Of a stretch of 64,000 nucleotides of DNA, positions 10,701 to 23,365 are shown one piece after another. The notes beneath the pieces were generated by a model. It did no database searches, was not told the DNA's origin, and saw nothing but the letters and a program-made list of their open reading frames with translations. The stretch comes from Liolophura sinensis (Eukaryota; Mollusca; Polyplacophora; Chitonida; Chitonidae): positions 92,127,805 through 92,191,804 of the forward strand of contig NC_088295.1 of NCBI RefSeq assembly GCF_032854445.1. The letters run 5' to 3'. The stretch's first letter is position 1. The number at the start of each line of letters is the position of its first letter. The position numbers and the translations under genes are program-made.

Positions 10701-13510
10701 AAATGTCCTCAGCAATTTCCATACACAACCACCATCACCAATACCATGCCGGAGACTAAATATCCTCACCAATTTCCATACACAAACATCATCAGCAGTA
10801 CCATGCCGGAGATCAAATGTCCTCACCAATTTCCATACACAACTATCATCAGCAATACCATACCGGAGACTAACTGTCCTCAGCAATTTCCATACACAAC
10901 CACCATCACCAATACCATACCGGAGACTAAATGTCCTCACCAAGTTCCATACAGAGCCATCATTAGCAGTACCATGCCGGAGATCAAATGTCCTCACTAA
11001 TTTCCATACACAACCATCATCAGGAGTACCATACCGGAGACTAAATGTCCTCAGCAATTTCCATACACAACCACCATAACCAATACCATACCGGAGACTA
11101 AATATCCTCAGCAATTTTCATACACAACTATCATCAGCAATACCATACCGGAGACTAACTGTCCTCAGCAATTTCCATACACAACCATCATCAGCAATAC
11201 CATACCGGAGACTAAATGTCCTGAGCAATTTCCATACACAACCATCATCAGCAGTACCATACCGGAGACTAAATATCCTCACCAATTTCCATACACAACC
11301 ATCATCAGCAATACCATACCGGAGACTAAATCTCCTCAGCAATTTCCATACACAACTATCATCAGCAATACCATACCGGAGACAAAATACCCTCACCAAG
11401 TTCCATACAGAGCCATCATCAGCGATACCATACCGGAGACAAAATACCCTCACCAAGTTCCATACAGAGCCATCATCAGCGATACCATACCGGAGACTAA
11501 ATATCCTCACCAATTTCCATACACAACCATCATCAGCAGTACCATGCTGGAGATCAAAGGTCTTTAGCAATTTCCATACACAACTATCATCAGCAATACC
11601 ATACCGGAGAATAACTGTCCTTAGCAATTTCCATACACAACCATCATCAGCAATACCATACCGGAGATCAAATGTCCTCAGCAATTCCATACAGGACCTT
11701 TATCAGCAATACCATACCGGAGACTAAATATCCTCACCAAGTTTCATGCACAACCATCATCAGCAATACCATACCAGAGACTAACTGTCCTCAGCAATTT
11801 CCATACGCAACCACCATCACCAATACCATACCGGAGACAAAATACCCTCACCAAGTTCCATACAGAGCCATCATCAGCGATATCATACCGGAGACTAAAT
11901 ATCCTCACCAAGTTCCATACACAACCGTCATCAGCAGTACCATACCGGAGACTAAATATCCTCAGCAATTTCCATACACAACCATCATCAGCAGTACCAT
12001 GCCGGAGATCAAATGTCCTTAGCAATTTCCATACACAACTATCATCAGCAATACCATACCGGAGACTAACTGTCCTCAGCAATTTCCATACACAACCACC
12101 ATCACCAATACCATACCGGAGACTAAATATCCTCACCAATTTCCATACACAACCATCATCAGCAATACCATGCCGGAGATCAAATGTCCTTAGCAATTTC
12201 CATACACAACTATCATCAGCAATACCATACCGGAGACTAACTGTCCTCAGCAATTTCCATACACAACCACCATCACCAATACCATGCCGGAGACTAAATA
12301 TCCTCACCAATTTCCATACACAAACATCATCAGCAGTACCATGCCGGAGATCAAATGTCCTCACCAATTTCCATACACAACTATCATCAGCAATACCATA
12401 CCGGAGACTAACTGTACTCAGCAATTTCCATACACAACCACCATCACCAATACCATACCGGAGACTAAATGTCCTCACCAAGTTCCATACAGAGCCATCA
12501 TTAGCAGTACCATGCCGGAGATCAAATGTCCTCACCAATTTCCATACACAACCATCATCAGGAGTACCATACCGGAGACTAAATGTCCTCAGCAATTTCC
12601 ATACACAACCACCATCACCAATACCATACCGGAGACTAAATATCCTCAGCAATTTTCATACACAACTATCATCAGCAATACCATACCGGAGACTAACTGT
12701 CCTCAGCAATTTCCATACACAACCACCATCATCAATACCATACCGGAGACTAAATATCCTCACCAATTTCCATACACAACCATCATCAGCAGTACCATGC
12801 CGGAGATCAAATGTCCTTAGCAATTTCCATACACAACTATCATCAGCAATACCATACCGGAGACTAACTGTCCTCAGCAATTTCCATACACAACCACCAT
12901 CACCAATACCATGCCGGAGACTAAATATCCTCACCAATTTCCATACACAAACATCATCAGCAGTACCATGCCGGAGATCAAATGTCCTCACCAATTTCCA
13001 TACACAACTATCATCAGCAATACCATACCGGAGACTAACTGTCCTCAGCAATTTCCATACACAACCACCATCACCAATACCATACCGGAGACTAAATGTC
13101 CTCACCAAGTTCCATACAGAGCCATCATTAGCAGTACCATGCCGGAGATCAAATGTCCTCACCAATTTCCATACACAACCATCATCAGGAGTACCATACC
13201 GGAGACTAAATGTCCTCAGCAATTTCCATACACAACCACCATCACCAATACCATACCGGAGACTAAATATCCTCATTAATTTCCATACACAACCATCATC
13301 AGCAGTACCATACCGGAGACTAAATGTCCTCAGCAATTTCCATACAGAGCTTTTATCAGCCACAACATCACGCAGACGGAACGTCTTCAAGAAATTTTAA
13401 TCATCTGAGACGAAATGTGCTCGACATTTTTTATTCAGACATCACCAGCAATATCATGTCAGAGACCAGAAGCTCTCAGCAATTTCCACACAGAACAATC
13501 ATCAGTAACG
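7724..13510. repeat. 57-bp minisatellite, about 100 units, with higher-order repeats
   Basis: The core unit is TCAGCAATTTCCATACACAA, then CCATCATCAGCAATACCATA, then CCGGAGACTAAATGTCC (57 bp). End units are diverged, and both edges carry a CCAGAAG(T/C)TCTCAGCA variant. Frequent variants change CAATACC to CAGTACC, ATACCGG to ATGCCGG and CAGCAATTT to CACCAAGTT. Because 57 is 19 codons without stops, ORFs up to 326 codons lie open in several frames on both strands, with a 19-residue period. This argues against a real protein. Blocks of 1538 bp and 627 bp are re-duplicated inside the array. Confidence 0.97.
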
Positions 13511-14184
13511 TTATATACTGTTGTAGATTTCTCCGAATAAGGAAAAAAGATTATTAATATATAACGTAGAAGATGCCAGCATATTCCCAGCTGACCCAGA
13601 ATTGGCAGTTGTGGTAATAGGGGACATTCAACATGTATATTATTGCCAGAGCTATGAGTTTCGCTAATTACAAGGACTTTCGACATGATGATATTGGTAA
13701 TCAAGTACATGTTGAATTTGTCTGATAAACATAACAGTTACTTGGGAACCATTTACGCTGACCCGCTAACCATTGATTCCTGGTGCTTTTAATGCCGAGC
13801 AATTCCGATCTGGGGTGTTAGGAAAATCGACCAAAAAAGCTTGACGAGAGCATTGGTTTTCCGGGGCCTGTTTTGCTGTTGGGGGCTCAAGTTTAACTCC
13901 TCAGATTACATTTCGTGATCCGATTTCTGTTCGTGGAGTTTATTGGTTGCGTGCATTGTATCTGAAGGCATACGTCTGCTACAGCCATATCAGCCATTCT
14001 TACAGAGATGTTAATATAACATGAGCGAGGTCAAGAGAGCCCTAAAGTGAGCCTCAGCGGTCCAACGCATGACAGGACTAGATCAGTCCTCATACAAACT
14101 GACAATACTTCACACACGTAACTGGTAAAACTATTCGACTTTAAACATCAAATTTTCAGCGATGAAGATGAGGGCGGAGAGCAT
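13511..14184. other. No gene recognised
   Basis: Unique sequence between two arrays. No exon, SINE or array seen. Confidence 0.5.
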
Positions 14185-14289
14185 ATGGGGATAGTGTGGA
14201 GGGAAGGCATGGAGAGGGAATGGGGATAGTGTGGAGGGAAGGCATGGAGAGGGAATGGGGATAGTGTGGAGGGAAGGCATGGAGAGGGG
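14185..14289. repeat. 35-bp minisatellite, 3 near-identical copies
   Basis: Units ATGGGGATAGTGTGGAGGGA plus AGGCATGGAGAGGGA start at 14185, 14220 and 14255. They are almost identical, so the expansion is recent. Confidence 0.95.
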
Positions 14290-17200
14290 ATGAGATGTTC
14301 TAGAGAGTATGTCGGTTTATATCCAATCAGATTATCCCCAGGCTAATGTCAGTGAGCAATACGATCGAGTTCAGTACGGTTGGAAATAAAGTTGTGTGTT
14401 TATCTGACGCCTAGAATCCTAAGCTGACCATCCTGAAACGTCTATTGATTGCTGGTATTCCAATAAGATCTGTCACATGGAGTAAATGCACTTGCGTGGT
14501 TACTGCTTCCGGCACTCGGCAAAACAGCCACTTAATGTCTTAATATACGGCCCAAGTAAGTCTTAACTTTATTTGAAGCCACTAGGTTAAAGACTGCGAA
14601 TGGCTGTCGCTGTCCTCGTAATGAAAAATCTGAAGTGGTTTAGCAGCTAACAGAACACGCAAGGTGACATGAGAAACTATAAACTCTGAGGTATGTCATC
14701 TTATGTCCACCAGCCGTCATAACGGGTTTCATTTTGTCATTCTGTCCTAAGAATTCAGAAAGAATGTCAAATTAGCCACCTACAGGGAGCCGTTCAAATC
14801 AGACATAATCCCTCTCGACCCCTGAACGTTGTCTCGCATTATTCGTCTTCGTGTGTTGCGGTGTGGTCTTTGGCAGTGAGATCTGAGCCAGATCCGAGAC
14901 GCCGTGCCAATCCTGTCCGACAACCCCATAGGATCTGACAACCAGATCTAGCTACCCGGATGTACTCGTCCCCCGGATGAAGACAGCAAAATGAAAAGAG
15001 TCTGTAAACCCGGTGATCAGGCGGGCTAAAAGGTTAGAAAGGGCAAGATTTGGGGCACTCAATCTGTAATAAACCTCTCAACTGACAGTCTGCTGGCAGC
15101 AACGATGACACAATCTGACAAACTGCTACCAATAACAAATAAATACACTCAGTCTTTGACAGCACAAACGATTAAGAAAGTGCAGGATCGGGTCAAACTA
15201 GACTAACGCTCAATCAAAAAAGGTTACTTCACGACCGACATAATCATAATGCAATAGTAAAGAGCATAATCACGAGGTATATACGAGAAAATCGCAGACC
15301 GGTCGTAATAACAGGGAGAATATGATGTCTTCGGGATAGGCAAGTCAGGTCTCGCACTATCGCCACTTCCTCTCCCACACGCCCACAAATACACCCAACC
15401 ACCCATCAACCATATCTGTACCATCATCAAGCAAACACCCACCCACCCACCAGCCATCTAACAGCATATGCGATCCCACGAACATCGCCTTCCTACAAAC
15501 CCGAACGATAAGTTAGAGCTGTCTATAAAATTATCCTCTTAGCTACAAATTTGTGTTTGTTCAGTCAGGCGTTGTGTCCTATTTAGCGCCAAAGTTCGCC
15601 TGAGTGGACGTCTGATTTTTGCTAGGACAACAATTACGGTGCGAAACGTTGTGTGGGGTATCTGGACTATGTCATCCGATTACATTATCCACCGGTAACG
15701 TGCTACGTGCCTGGGTTATGTCACGTAACCTTGTGTTTTGTGTCTGGTGTAGCTGATTGACTTCTGCCCAACATGCGATAAACGACAATCATAGATACTA
15801 AACCGTCGTCAAATGAAGATAAATCTGTCTGATAATGCTTAAGTCAATGAAGTAGGACGGCAAGAAAATGAATATGAGATCATATAAGAGTAATTGTGCA
15901 CTACAGAGTTAAGGAGAACTTCTTGTGTTTCCTGGTCTGGCTGTTTGTATTGTTTCTTGTCAGGCAATCTCAAGCTGTTTTGTTAGTAATGTCCGTGTAT
16001 ATTGAAAACACTTGATACGGCCATCTCCTTAAAAAACCTGTTTCAGTGCATACCAACTATCTATCTACAAGACAGGGGAATGGGAAGTTAGTGAAGATCA
16101 ACCCATCGATCACATCTCGTCTGTCAGAAAACAGTGTTAGATGGCAGCAGTGTAGAATTCTCCGATAATGGCTGTTACATCTCAGTATGTCACGTGATCG
16201 TTCAATTGCGTGTCCATAAAGACGGCGGTCATGATGAAATGACTGAAAGACTGAATGATTTGAACTGTAATTCATGTCTGATCAACTCCTGAAACGAGCG
16301 CAATTACACAGGGTGGTGACTTGCATCAGTCAATTTCAGTAGAATAAACTGTTATTCTTTCAGATCAACTCATTTGTAGATCAGAAACTTGACGGATTAA
16401 AATGACGGAAAGATCCCATCAATTGCTGCGTCAGTGAAAGACAACAAGAAAAAGTACTCGAACTATCTCCACACGCATATGTGTCAGGAATTATAAAACA
16501 TTGAAGGTAAATTCAAAAAGAATCGTAAGCATTCAAAAGTTACTTTATGTTTGTCAGAGTGAATGGAGTATTTCCAGACCAGTGACGTCTAATAAACTGC
16601 ATGCAATTAACATCACTCTATTTTTTTAGAACTATTTTGCCTAAGCCATGGAGCTAGAGGGCGCATGTGTGACTACTTTACAGTTGTAATAAAATCCTAA
16701 CAGAGGTAATTTGACAAGAAGACAAATTTCATCGGTTGTTGGTCTAGTTTTACTCTCAGTGCTTACAGTGGACACATGGCATGGGTTATACCATCTTCAC
16801 TAATCGTCCTCTTTAGAGCACAGTAACCTCAAACAGCAACTTTTGTAAGGCATTCGTCTTTCTAAATCGATTGAGTCTCGAGTGTAATAAGACATACCTT
16901 CATCCGAGCAGATGTTAATCCATGTTATTTGCAAGGGAGGTAACACGAGGTCACAATAAGTTATATTTGGTACCACAATTTGCATGATGTTAAATTGCAT
17001 GCTAGTTGTCTAGCCGTACACTCTGCCGCCAAAGCAACTGTCAAACATAAAAGGTTGATGTTCCTGACCACGCTCCTATCCCCTGTGGTAAGTACAGGCT
17101 TAAGTGTTGGGAAGGTGACATGGTAACGCCCAATACATACCCCCACCGCCTGCCTGATACTCAGGTCACCCTAACTATCATGACGGAGGACTGGCACCTC

Positions 17201-19379
17201 ACTTTAGGCTACATGAAGCAGTTCATAAATCCGTTTACCCCCTCCAACCCCACCCCCCCCCACCCCCCCCCAACCGGCCTCCATGCTCACAGTCTCACAA
17301 CACGCAACATTCTAGCCAGCGAGATTTAGGCAAATGCCACATCACCTAGCAGCATTTACACAGCACATGGCATGCATTAACCTTTGAGAAAAAGACAAAG
17401 ATTTCAGCAATGTACTATTAATAAAATTATATTTTGTTCGCTACTTGTAGAAAACGGACTTTTTACAAGGGCAGATTTAAAGTTACAGTATTTTTTTCGA
17501 AATAACAATGGTATGTATATATAAGTATATATTCACCGATCATATCAACCTAATTCTACAAATCCCGACGTAAGCTCAACTTTGCTCTTTTTAATGTGGC
17601 ACGTTCTCAGTTGTTTGACCCGGGGTGAAAGAGAATTCCGATTTATTGACAATAGCCAACAAAGTATCTCACATAGGTGTGGCTGCACGAGTAATCAAAA
17701 CAGTAAACGTATACTGTATGTTTAGGGGAGTCCAGACAGTGTTCAAATAGTTTCTCCGTCATCTGAAACTAATTCTGCCCACATTAACCTCGTAATTAAT
17801 ACAATCGTAACCAAGCTATCCTCGCGGACAGGATCCAAACTTAGCAAACCGTCCTGTTAAGTTCGTTGTTATAGTGAACCCGGCTGCTCTTTACACAATT
17901 AAGATTATTTTCTTTCTTTAAAAAATTATTGTTTCTTTATCTTTTGTTCATTGTTGAAACAAAGCGTTTTTGTGTTTAAACAAAATACTACCAAACAAGT
18001 TGTCCATCGCTTTTTAAATGGTGTACATCTTCTTGGTTTTAATTCAAACTTTCTACAAGTTTATGAGCTATATCGAGTTCTGCTGACTAGAATCGAAAAT
18101 AGCGCATTGTTAAGTTTGGCTTGGTATCGACGCATTCGGTATATTTGTATTCATGACGATGTCATGGTCTTTAGTATTCACGAGTAACCAGGTGATGCGA
18201 AGCCAGAAAAACAGGACCAGGTTTGTGAATGGAAGAGCACAGATTTGTATTTCTGAGCGCTGCTGGGAAGACTGAAGCAGATCTCAGGTCTAGGGTTAGT
18301 CCAGGCAGTGTTCTCATATGCCTATGCTGTGCGTTTAAGGCTAGTCCAGAGAGCGCTGTCATGTGCTAAATTCTAATAGTCCAGATGCCAGTGGAACTGG
18401 TTTGTTGGAGCAAAAGGGCTCAGAGACAAGCCTTTTTCCGACGATTTGTTAATATTTTTACGAATCTAATCGTCACTAGGTACAAGCTGACTTTGCCATT
18501 GACCTATGGCGGCTATCACGGGAGCGGCAACACGTCCACACATGAGCGCAGCCAAGGTTACTGTCATTAAGACGTTCGCTTTTGTGCAGACTAATTCAGT
18601 TTTCCGGGTATTCGTTAAATTCAGCCGTTTCTATTCTTTTCTGTCCGCCAGATTTAAGCCACTGTGGGTAAACAGAACGAGGTTACGGTTGGCTCGCTCC
18701 TCTGCTTTTCGAACGTCGGGAACAAATAAGGGCTCTGCTCACACAGCTCGCACCTTTCTGCGGTGTATTTGCTCTGATCGAGGCATCCTGGATCTGGTGA
18801 TAGACGGTGTCCGCTTGAATAAACCGTCCTTTGGGACCAACCCACAGACAAAGGCCGAAAACTCCCGTTTACTTTGGTATCTGGAGGCACCGTGGTAAAA
18901 TGGGTAACACGCCTTTCAAATTACATCACACAGTCCAGACGGGAATCATTGGAGCGGATAGAAGACGCCCGTCATCTACAGAGCTCCGTACAAACACAGA
19001 TCTGGAGAAACAGTGATTCTATCATTATTCAGTGAATTCACAGGATTGGAATTACCTGATACCCTATTTCCGTTAGGCTGGCCTAGACGGCTTGGTCTGA
19101 ATGGGTGCATGCAAGACTTGGCCACTTCAAAGTCGCTGACCGACGGAGCAGAAAGTCGTGGTAAACTTTTCCAGACTTAACTATGGTCGACTAGCCTGCT
19201 GACAGAGTCTTCTTATTGCCAGATAATGTAGGAGAAGCTGGGCTTTAGTTCGGGGTAATTATAAATAACTAATCTACTTTATAAGACGCGGTGCTTTGTC
19301 AATGTCTATCGTTGTACAAACACGAAATGTCAGAGGATGGATATGCCCTTCAAAAATGATTGCAGACCAACCACTGTTG
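14290..19379. other. Long stretch without recognised gene
   Basis: About 5 kb with no array, SINE or credible exon. It holds a C-rich tract at 17238-17274 and a CACC-rich tract at 15430-15455. The longest ORF (18506-18898, 130 codons) has no recognisable motif or splice context, and overlapping frames are equally open. Confidence 0.5.
17238..17274. repeat. Poly-C rich tract
   Basis: Runs of eight or more C interrupted by A and T. Simple sequence. Confidence 0.9.
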
Positions 19380-21215
19380 TACATCCGGCAAGGCTCAGTG
19401 TTATCTGGTACACCTCTATTGCATTTCTCCAGATATATAGGTGCTGTACGCTCAACATTACATTTCTACCACTGTACACCAAACGGGCTCAACATTCAGC
19501 TATACACTGCTATTATACTTCTCCAGATCTACAACTTCACTGGCCCAATTTTTTGTGGTTCACCCCATAACATTTCAATGGATATACAGGGATTAGACTC
19601 TACATTTATGGTACACGACATTCCATGAAACATACAACAGCTATGCGCAGCATTTTGCGGTACATCACTTTAGCATTTCACTGGAAATACAACACCTACG
19701 CTCTGCATTTTGCAGTACATCACTGTACCATTTCACCAGATATACAACAACTACTCTCAGCATTTTGCGGTACATCATTGAACCATTTCACCGGATATAC
19801 GACAGCTGCGCTCAGCATTTTGCGGTTACATCCACTGTACTATTTCACCAGATATACGACAGCTAGGCTCAGCATTTTGCGGTACATCACTGCAAAATTT
19901 CACCAGATATACGACAGCTACGCTCAGCATTTTGCGGTACATCACTGTACCATTTCACCAGATATACGACAGCTGCGCTCAGCATTTTGCGGTACATCAC
20001 TGTACCATTTCACCAGATATACGACAGCTGCGCTCAGCATTTTGAGGTACATCACTGTACCATTTCACCAGATATACGACAGCTGCGCTCAGCATTTTGC
20101 GGTACATCACTGTACCATTTCACCAGATATACGACAAGCTACGCTCAGCATTTTGCGGAACATCACTATACCATTTCACCGGATATACGACAGCTACGCT
20201 CAGCATTTTGTGGTACATCGCTATACCATTTCACCAGATATACGACAGCTACGATCAGCATTTTGCGGTACATCACTATACCATTTCACCAGATATACGA
20301 CAGCTACGCTCAGCATTTTGCGGTACATCACTATACCATTTCACCAGATATACGACAGCTGCGCTCAGCATTTTGCGGTACATCACTATACCATTTCACC
20401 AGATATACGACAGCTACGCTCAGCATTTTGCAGTACATCACTATACCATTTCACCGGATATACGACAGCTGCGCTCAGCATTTTGCGTACATCACTATAC
20501 CATTTCACCGGATATACGACAGCTGCGCTCAGCATTTTGCGGTACATCACTATACCATTTCACCGGATATACGACAGCTGCGCTCAGCATTTTGCGGTAC
20601 ATCACTATACCATTTCACCAGATATACGACAGCTGCGCTCAGCATTTTGCGGTACATCACTATACCATTTCAACCGGATATACGACAGCTGCGCTCAGCA
20701 TTTTGCGGTACATCACTATACCATTTCACTGGATATACGACAGCTACGCTCAGCATTTTGCGGAACATCACTATACCATTTCACCAGATATACGACAGCT
20801 ACGCTCAGCATTTTGCGGTACATCACTATACCATTTCACCGGATATACGACAGCTACGCTCAGCATTTTGCGGTACATCACTGTACCATTTCACCGGATA
20901 TACGACAGCTACGCTCAGCATTTTGTGGTACATCACTATACCATTTCACCAGATATACGACAGCTACGCTCAGCATTTTGCAGTGCATCACTGGAACATT
21001 TCACCGGATATACAACAGCTACGCTCAGCATTTTGCAGTACATCACTGTAACTTTTCATTGGATATACAACGCGATGCTACCTCAGCATTTTGCGGTACA
21101 CCACTGTTACAACTTACCGTTTTTGCTCTACGTTTTGTTGTGTACAGCTGTCATATTTCACGGGATATCTATATAGCGGATATATAGGCTCAACATTTTG
21201 TAGTGTACCACTATT
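19380..21215. repeat. 55-bp minisatellite, about 27 good units plus degenerate flanks
   Basis: The core unit is CATTTTGCGGTACATCACTA, then TACCATTTCACCAGATATAC, then GACAGCTACGCTCAG (55 bp), well conserved from 19628 to 21110. Degenerate copies with CTCCAGAT(A/C)TA blocks lie to the left, and fading copies reach 21215. Single-base indels shift the period in a few units (near 20130, 20488 and 20673). The unit lacks stops in all three plus-strand phases, so three overlapping ORFs (520, 359 and 354 codons) exist, each with a 55-residue period. This is repeat arithmetic, not a gene. Confidence 0.96.
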
Positions 21216-21343
21216 ACATTTTACTCTACTCTTTCATCTACCTAAATAAAGAAGTGTATTATTTCATATATCAAATCAGATCCACGTCATCGTAAAGTTT
21301 CAAATTAGTTAGTTTAGTATGTAATTAGTTAGTTTAGTATGTA

Positions 21344-21500
21344 AATTAGTTAGTTTTTGTAACAAAAATATTTTTTCAAAAACCCTACAACTCTTATCAA
21401 CAGAGAAAAAACAAATAGCCACTCATTACAGTTGGTGAGTTTAGTAGTTTAATTGGTTAGTTTTTGTAACAAAAATGTTTTTTAAAACCCTACAACTCAT
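21344..21500. repeat. Direct duplication of a ~45-bp segment
   Basis: TTAGTTTTTGTAACAAAAAT followed by a T-run and AAACCCTACAACTC occurs at about 21346-21392 and again at 21458-21500. Short TTAGTTTAGTATGTAA repeats lie just before the first copy (21305-21345). Confidence 0.8.
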
Positions 21501-21751
21501 TGCGGTTGGTGACGCCATATAGTTATGTTACGTCACCAATGTTAAGAGCTCTCCTTTACCATCTGTATTAAACAATGTGACCATGAGAAAAAACACAAAC
21601 AAAAACGCCAGATACCCAACTAAAGAGTTTTAGCCCTGTTCCTTTTTCAAAACAGCCGATGATTTTTCTTTTGGTTTGGCAGTCACAATCAAAACAATCT
21701 TCGTGGACACGAGGTTCGTCTTCCAGCGGCTCTGTTTGTCTTCGGCCTATA

Positions 21752-22510
21752 TAGGGTGACCAGAAAAAAAAAACGGGCCCCCCGCACACTTTTTGTGATA
21801 TATCCTTCATTCATTCACTAATTACACTTATTTTGCGGGACATGGCAGAAGCAACGCCTGTGAACACAACTAGACCTCAATGGGAGCTCCAGCAAAGAAT
21901 ATACTGCGTCAAACATTACTACAAGACAGGCTCATTCAAGAAAGTGCAGGACACTTTTGTGCATCAGTTCAAATGTGAAAAAGCCCTCCCCAAGAGCAGA
22001 ATTCAGAACTAGGTGGACCACTTCGAGAACTATGGGACACTGGAGAACCTCAATGCAGCCAGTGACAACCGTCCAAGCCATTCAGGACGCCTCAGGAAGC
22101 GTACAGCTGAGCTGGTCGAGAGTCCGAAACGCTCTGTGCGCAAGCGAAGTCAGTCCGTGAGACTTGCAGGAGGGTGCTAGTAATGGATGTAAAGACCTAC
22201 TCATTCAGAATACAGACAAAGCAGACCGTTACAGCCTCAGACAAGGAGCAAAGAAAGGCTATGGCAGTCAAGATACTGGAGAACTTTGTTGCGACTGTGC
22301 TGCGTCTCAAGAAATGCACAGAGCTAAGTGGAGGTCATCTCGACCACATGCTCTAGAATAACGAATAAAAGTCCAAAGACTCCCATGTTTTTATATGCTG
22401 TTTTCATAATACAATAAACCAGTTATCACCAAAGCTTCATTCAGTTCTTGCAGAAAATTAAGAAATGAGGCCTATCGAAAGTTGGGGCCCGCTTTTTTGG
22501 GGTCACTCTG
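21752..22510 (+). mobile_element. Tc1/mariner-type element, internally deleted, with TIRs and TA duplication
   Basis: The left end TAGGGTGACCAG..., then A-run, CGGGCCCC, is complementary to the right end ...GGGGCCCGC, T-run, GGGGTCACTCTG (22485-22510), giving terminal inverted repeats of about 30 bp. A TA dinucleotide flanks both sides (21750-21751 and 22511-22512), as expected for this superfamily. At 759 bp it holds only the two ends of a transposase frame and lacks the catalytic core, so it cannot move by itself. AATAAA motifs occur after the frame. It could still be moved by a full-length relative. Confidence 0.85.
21842..22356 (+). pseudogene. Transposase remnant, N-terminal helix-turn-helix and C-terminal tail only
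   Basis: From ATG at 21842 the frame reads an N-terminal DNA-binding region of the type seen in some mariner-like transposases (DUF4817-like as I recall). It has a YCVKHYYKTGSFKKVQ helix, then RIQN followed by an in-frame TAG at 22010-22012 where Trp is expected. VDHFENYGTLE, a basic SGRLRKR stretch and SPKRSVRKRS follow, ending at TAG 22178. The frame then shifts. From about 22174 another frame reads a tail ending LSGGHLDHML at 22356, which resembles the usual C-terminal GGH...L ending. The DDE/DDD catalytic domain between them is missing. The nonsense codon, frame shift and deletion make it dead. Confidence 0.8.
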
Positions 22511-22789
22511 TATTAGGCCTGGCTGGTTATGCTGACATCAGTGAATGTACCGAATATAGCAGGGCCTTCTCATTTGACACTTTATCAAATAATAGTTCTC
22601 CCGATGACGTAAAGCCCCAAACATGCATTAATAGTTAGAACTTATTTTACCTCGGTCATCGTAAAGGTGGATGAATGTCTTCTACAATGTGTTTTAATTT
22701 TACGAAACAAATCGTATTCAGAGACACAGAAAAAAGCCTGTTTAAATAACGTACAGATTACGAACTGAACACAATTATCGTCATAACTG

Positions 22790-23365
22790 GTGTTCAATAA
22801 AATGGTTATAACTGGTGTACACAAAGAATGGTTATAACTGGTGTACACACAGAATGGTTATAACTGGCATACACACAGAATGGTTATAACTGGTGTACAC
22901 ACAGAATGGTTAGAACGGGTGTACACATAGAATGGTTATAACTGGTGTACACACAGAATGGTTATAACTGGTGTACACACAGAATGGTTATAACTGATGT
23001 ACACAAAGAATTGTTATAACTGGTGTTCAGTAGAATGGTTACAACTGATGTACACACAGAATGGTTATAACAGGTGTACACATAGAATGGTTATGAATGG
23101 TGTACACAGAATGGTTATAACTGGTGTACACACAGAATGGTTATAACTGATGCACACATAAAATGGTTATAACTGGTGTTCAATAGAATGGTTATGACTG
23201 GTGTACACACAGAATGGTTATAACTGGTGTACACACAGAATGGTTATAACTGATGTACACATAGAATGGTTATAACTGGTGTACACACAGAAGGGTTATA
23301 ACTGATGTACACACATAATGGTTATAACTGGCATACACACAGAATGGTTATAACGGATGTGGAAA
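22790..23365. repeat. 26-bp minisatellite, about 22 copies
   Basis: The unit is TGGTTATAACTGGTGTACAC plus ACAGAA, with CATAGAA, GATGTACAC and GTTCAATAGAA variants. Units near the ends are more diverged. Confidence 0.94.

Noticed and set aside
7724-13510. CRISPR array
   Set aside because: Units are contiguous with no unique spacers, and the genome is animal-like. It is a minisatellite.
18506-18898. 130-codon plus-strand ORF with a basic middle region
   Set aside because: No family pattern, and an overlapping minus-strand frame of similar quality exists.
19625-21187. 520-codon ORF, the longest in the window
   Set aside because: It is the 55-bp minisatellite read through. Two further frames of the same strand are nearly as long, so there is no frame preference.
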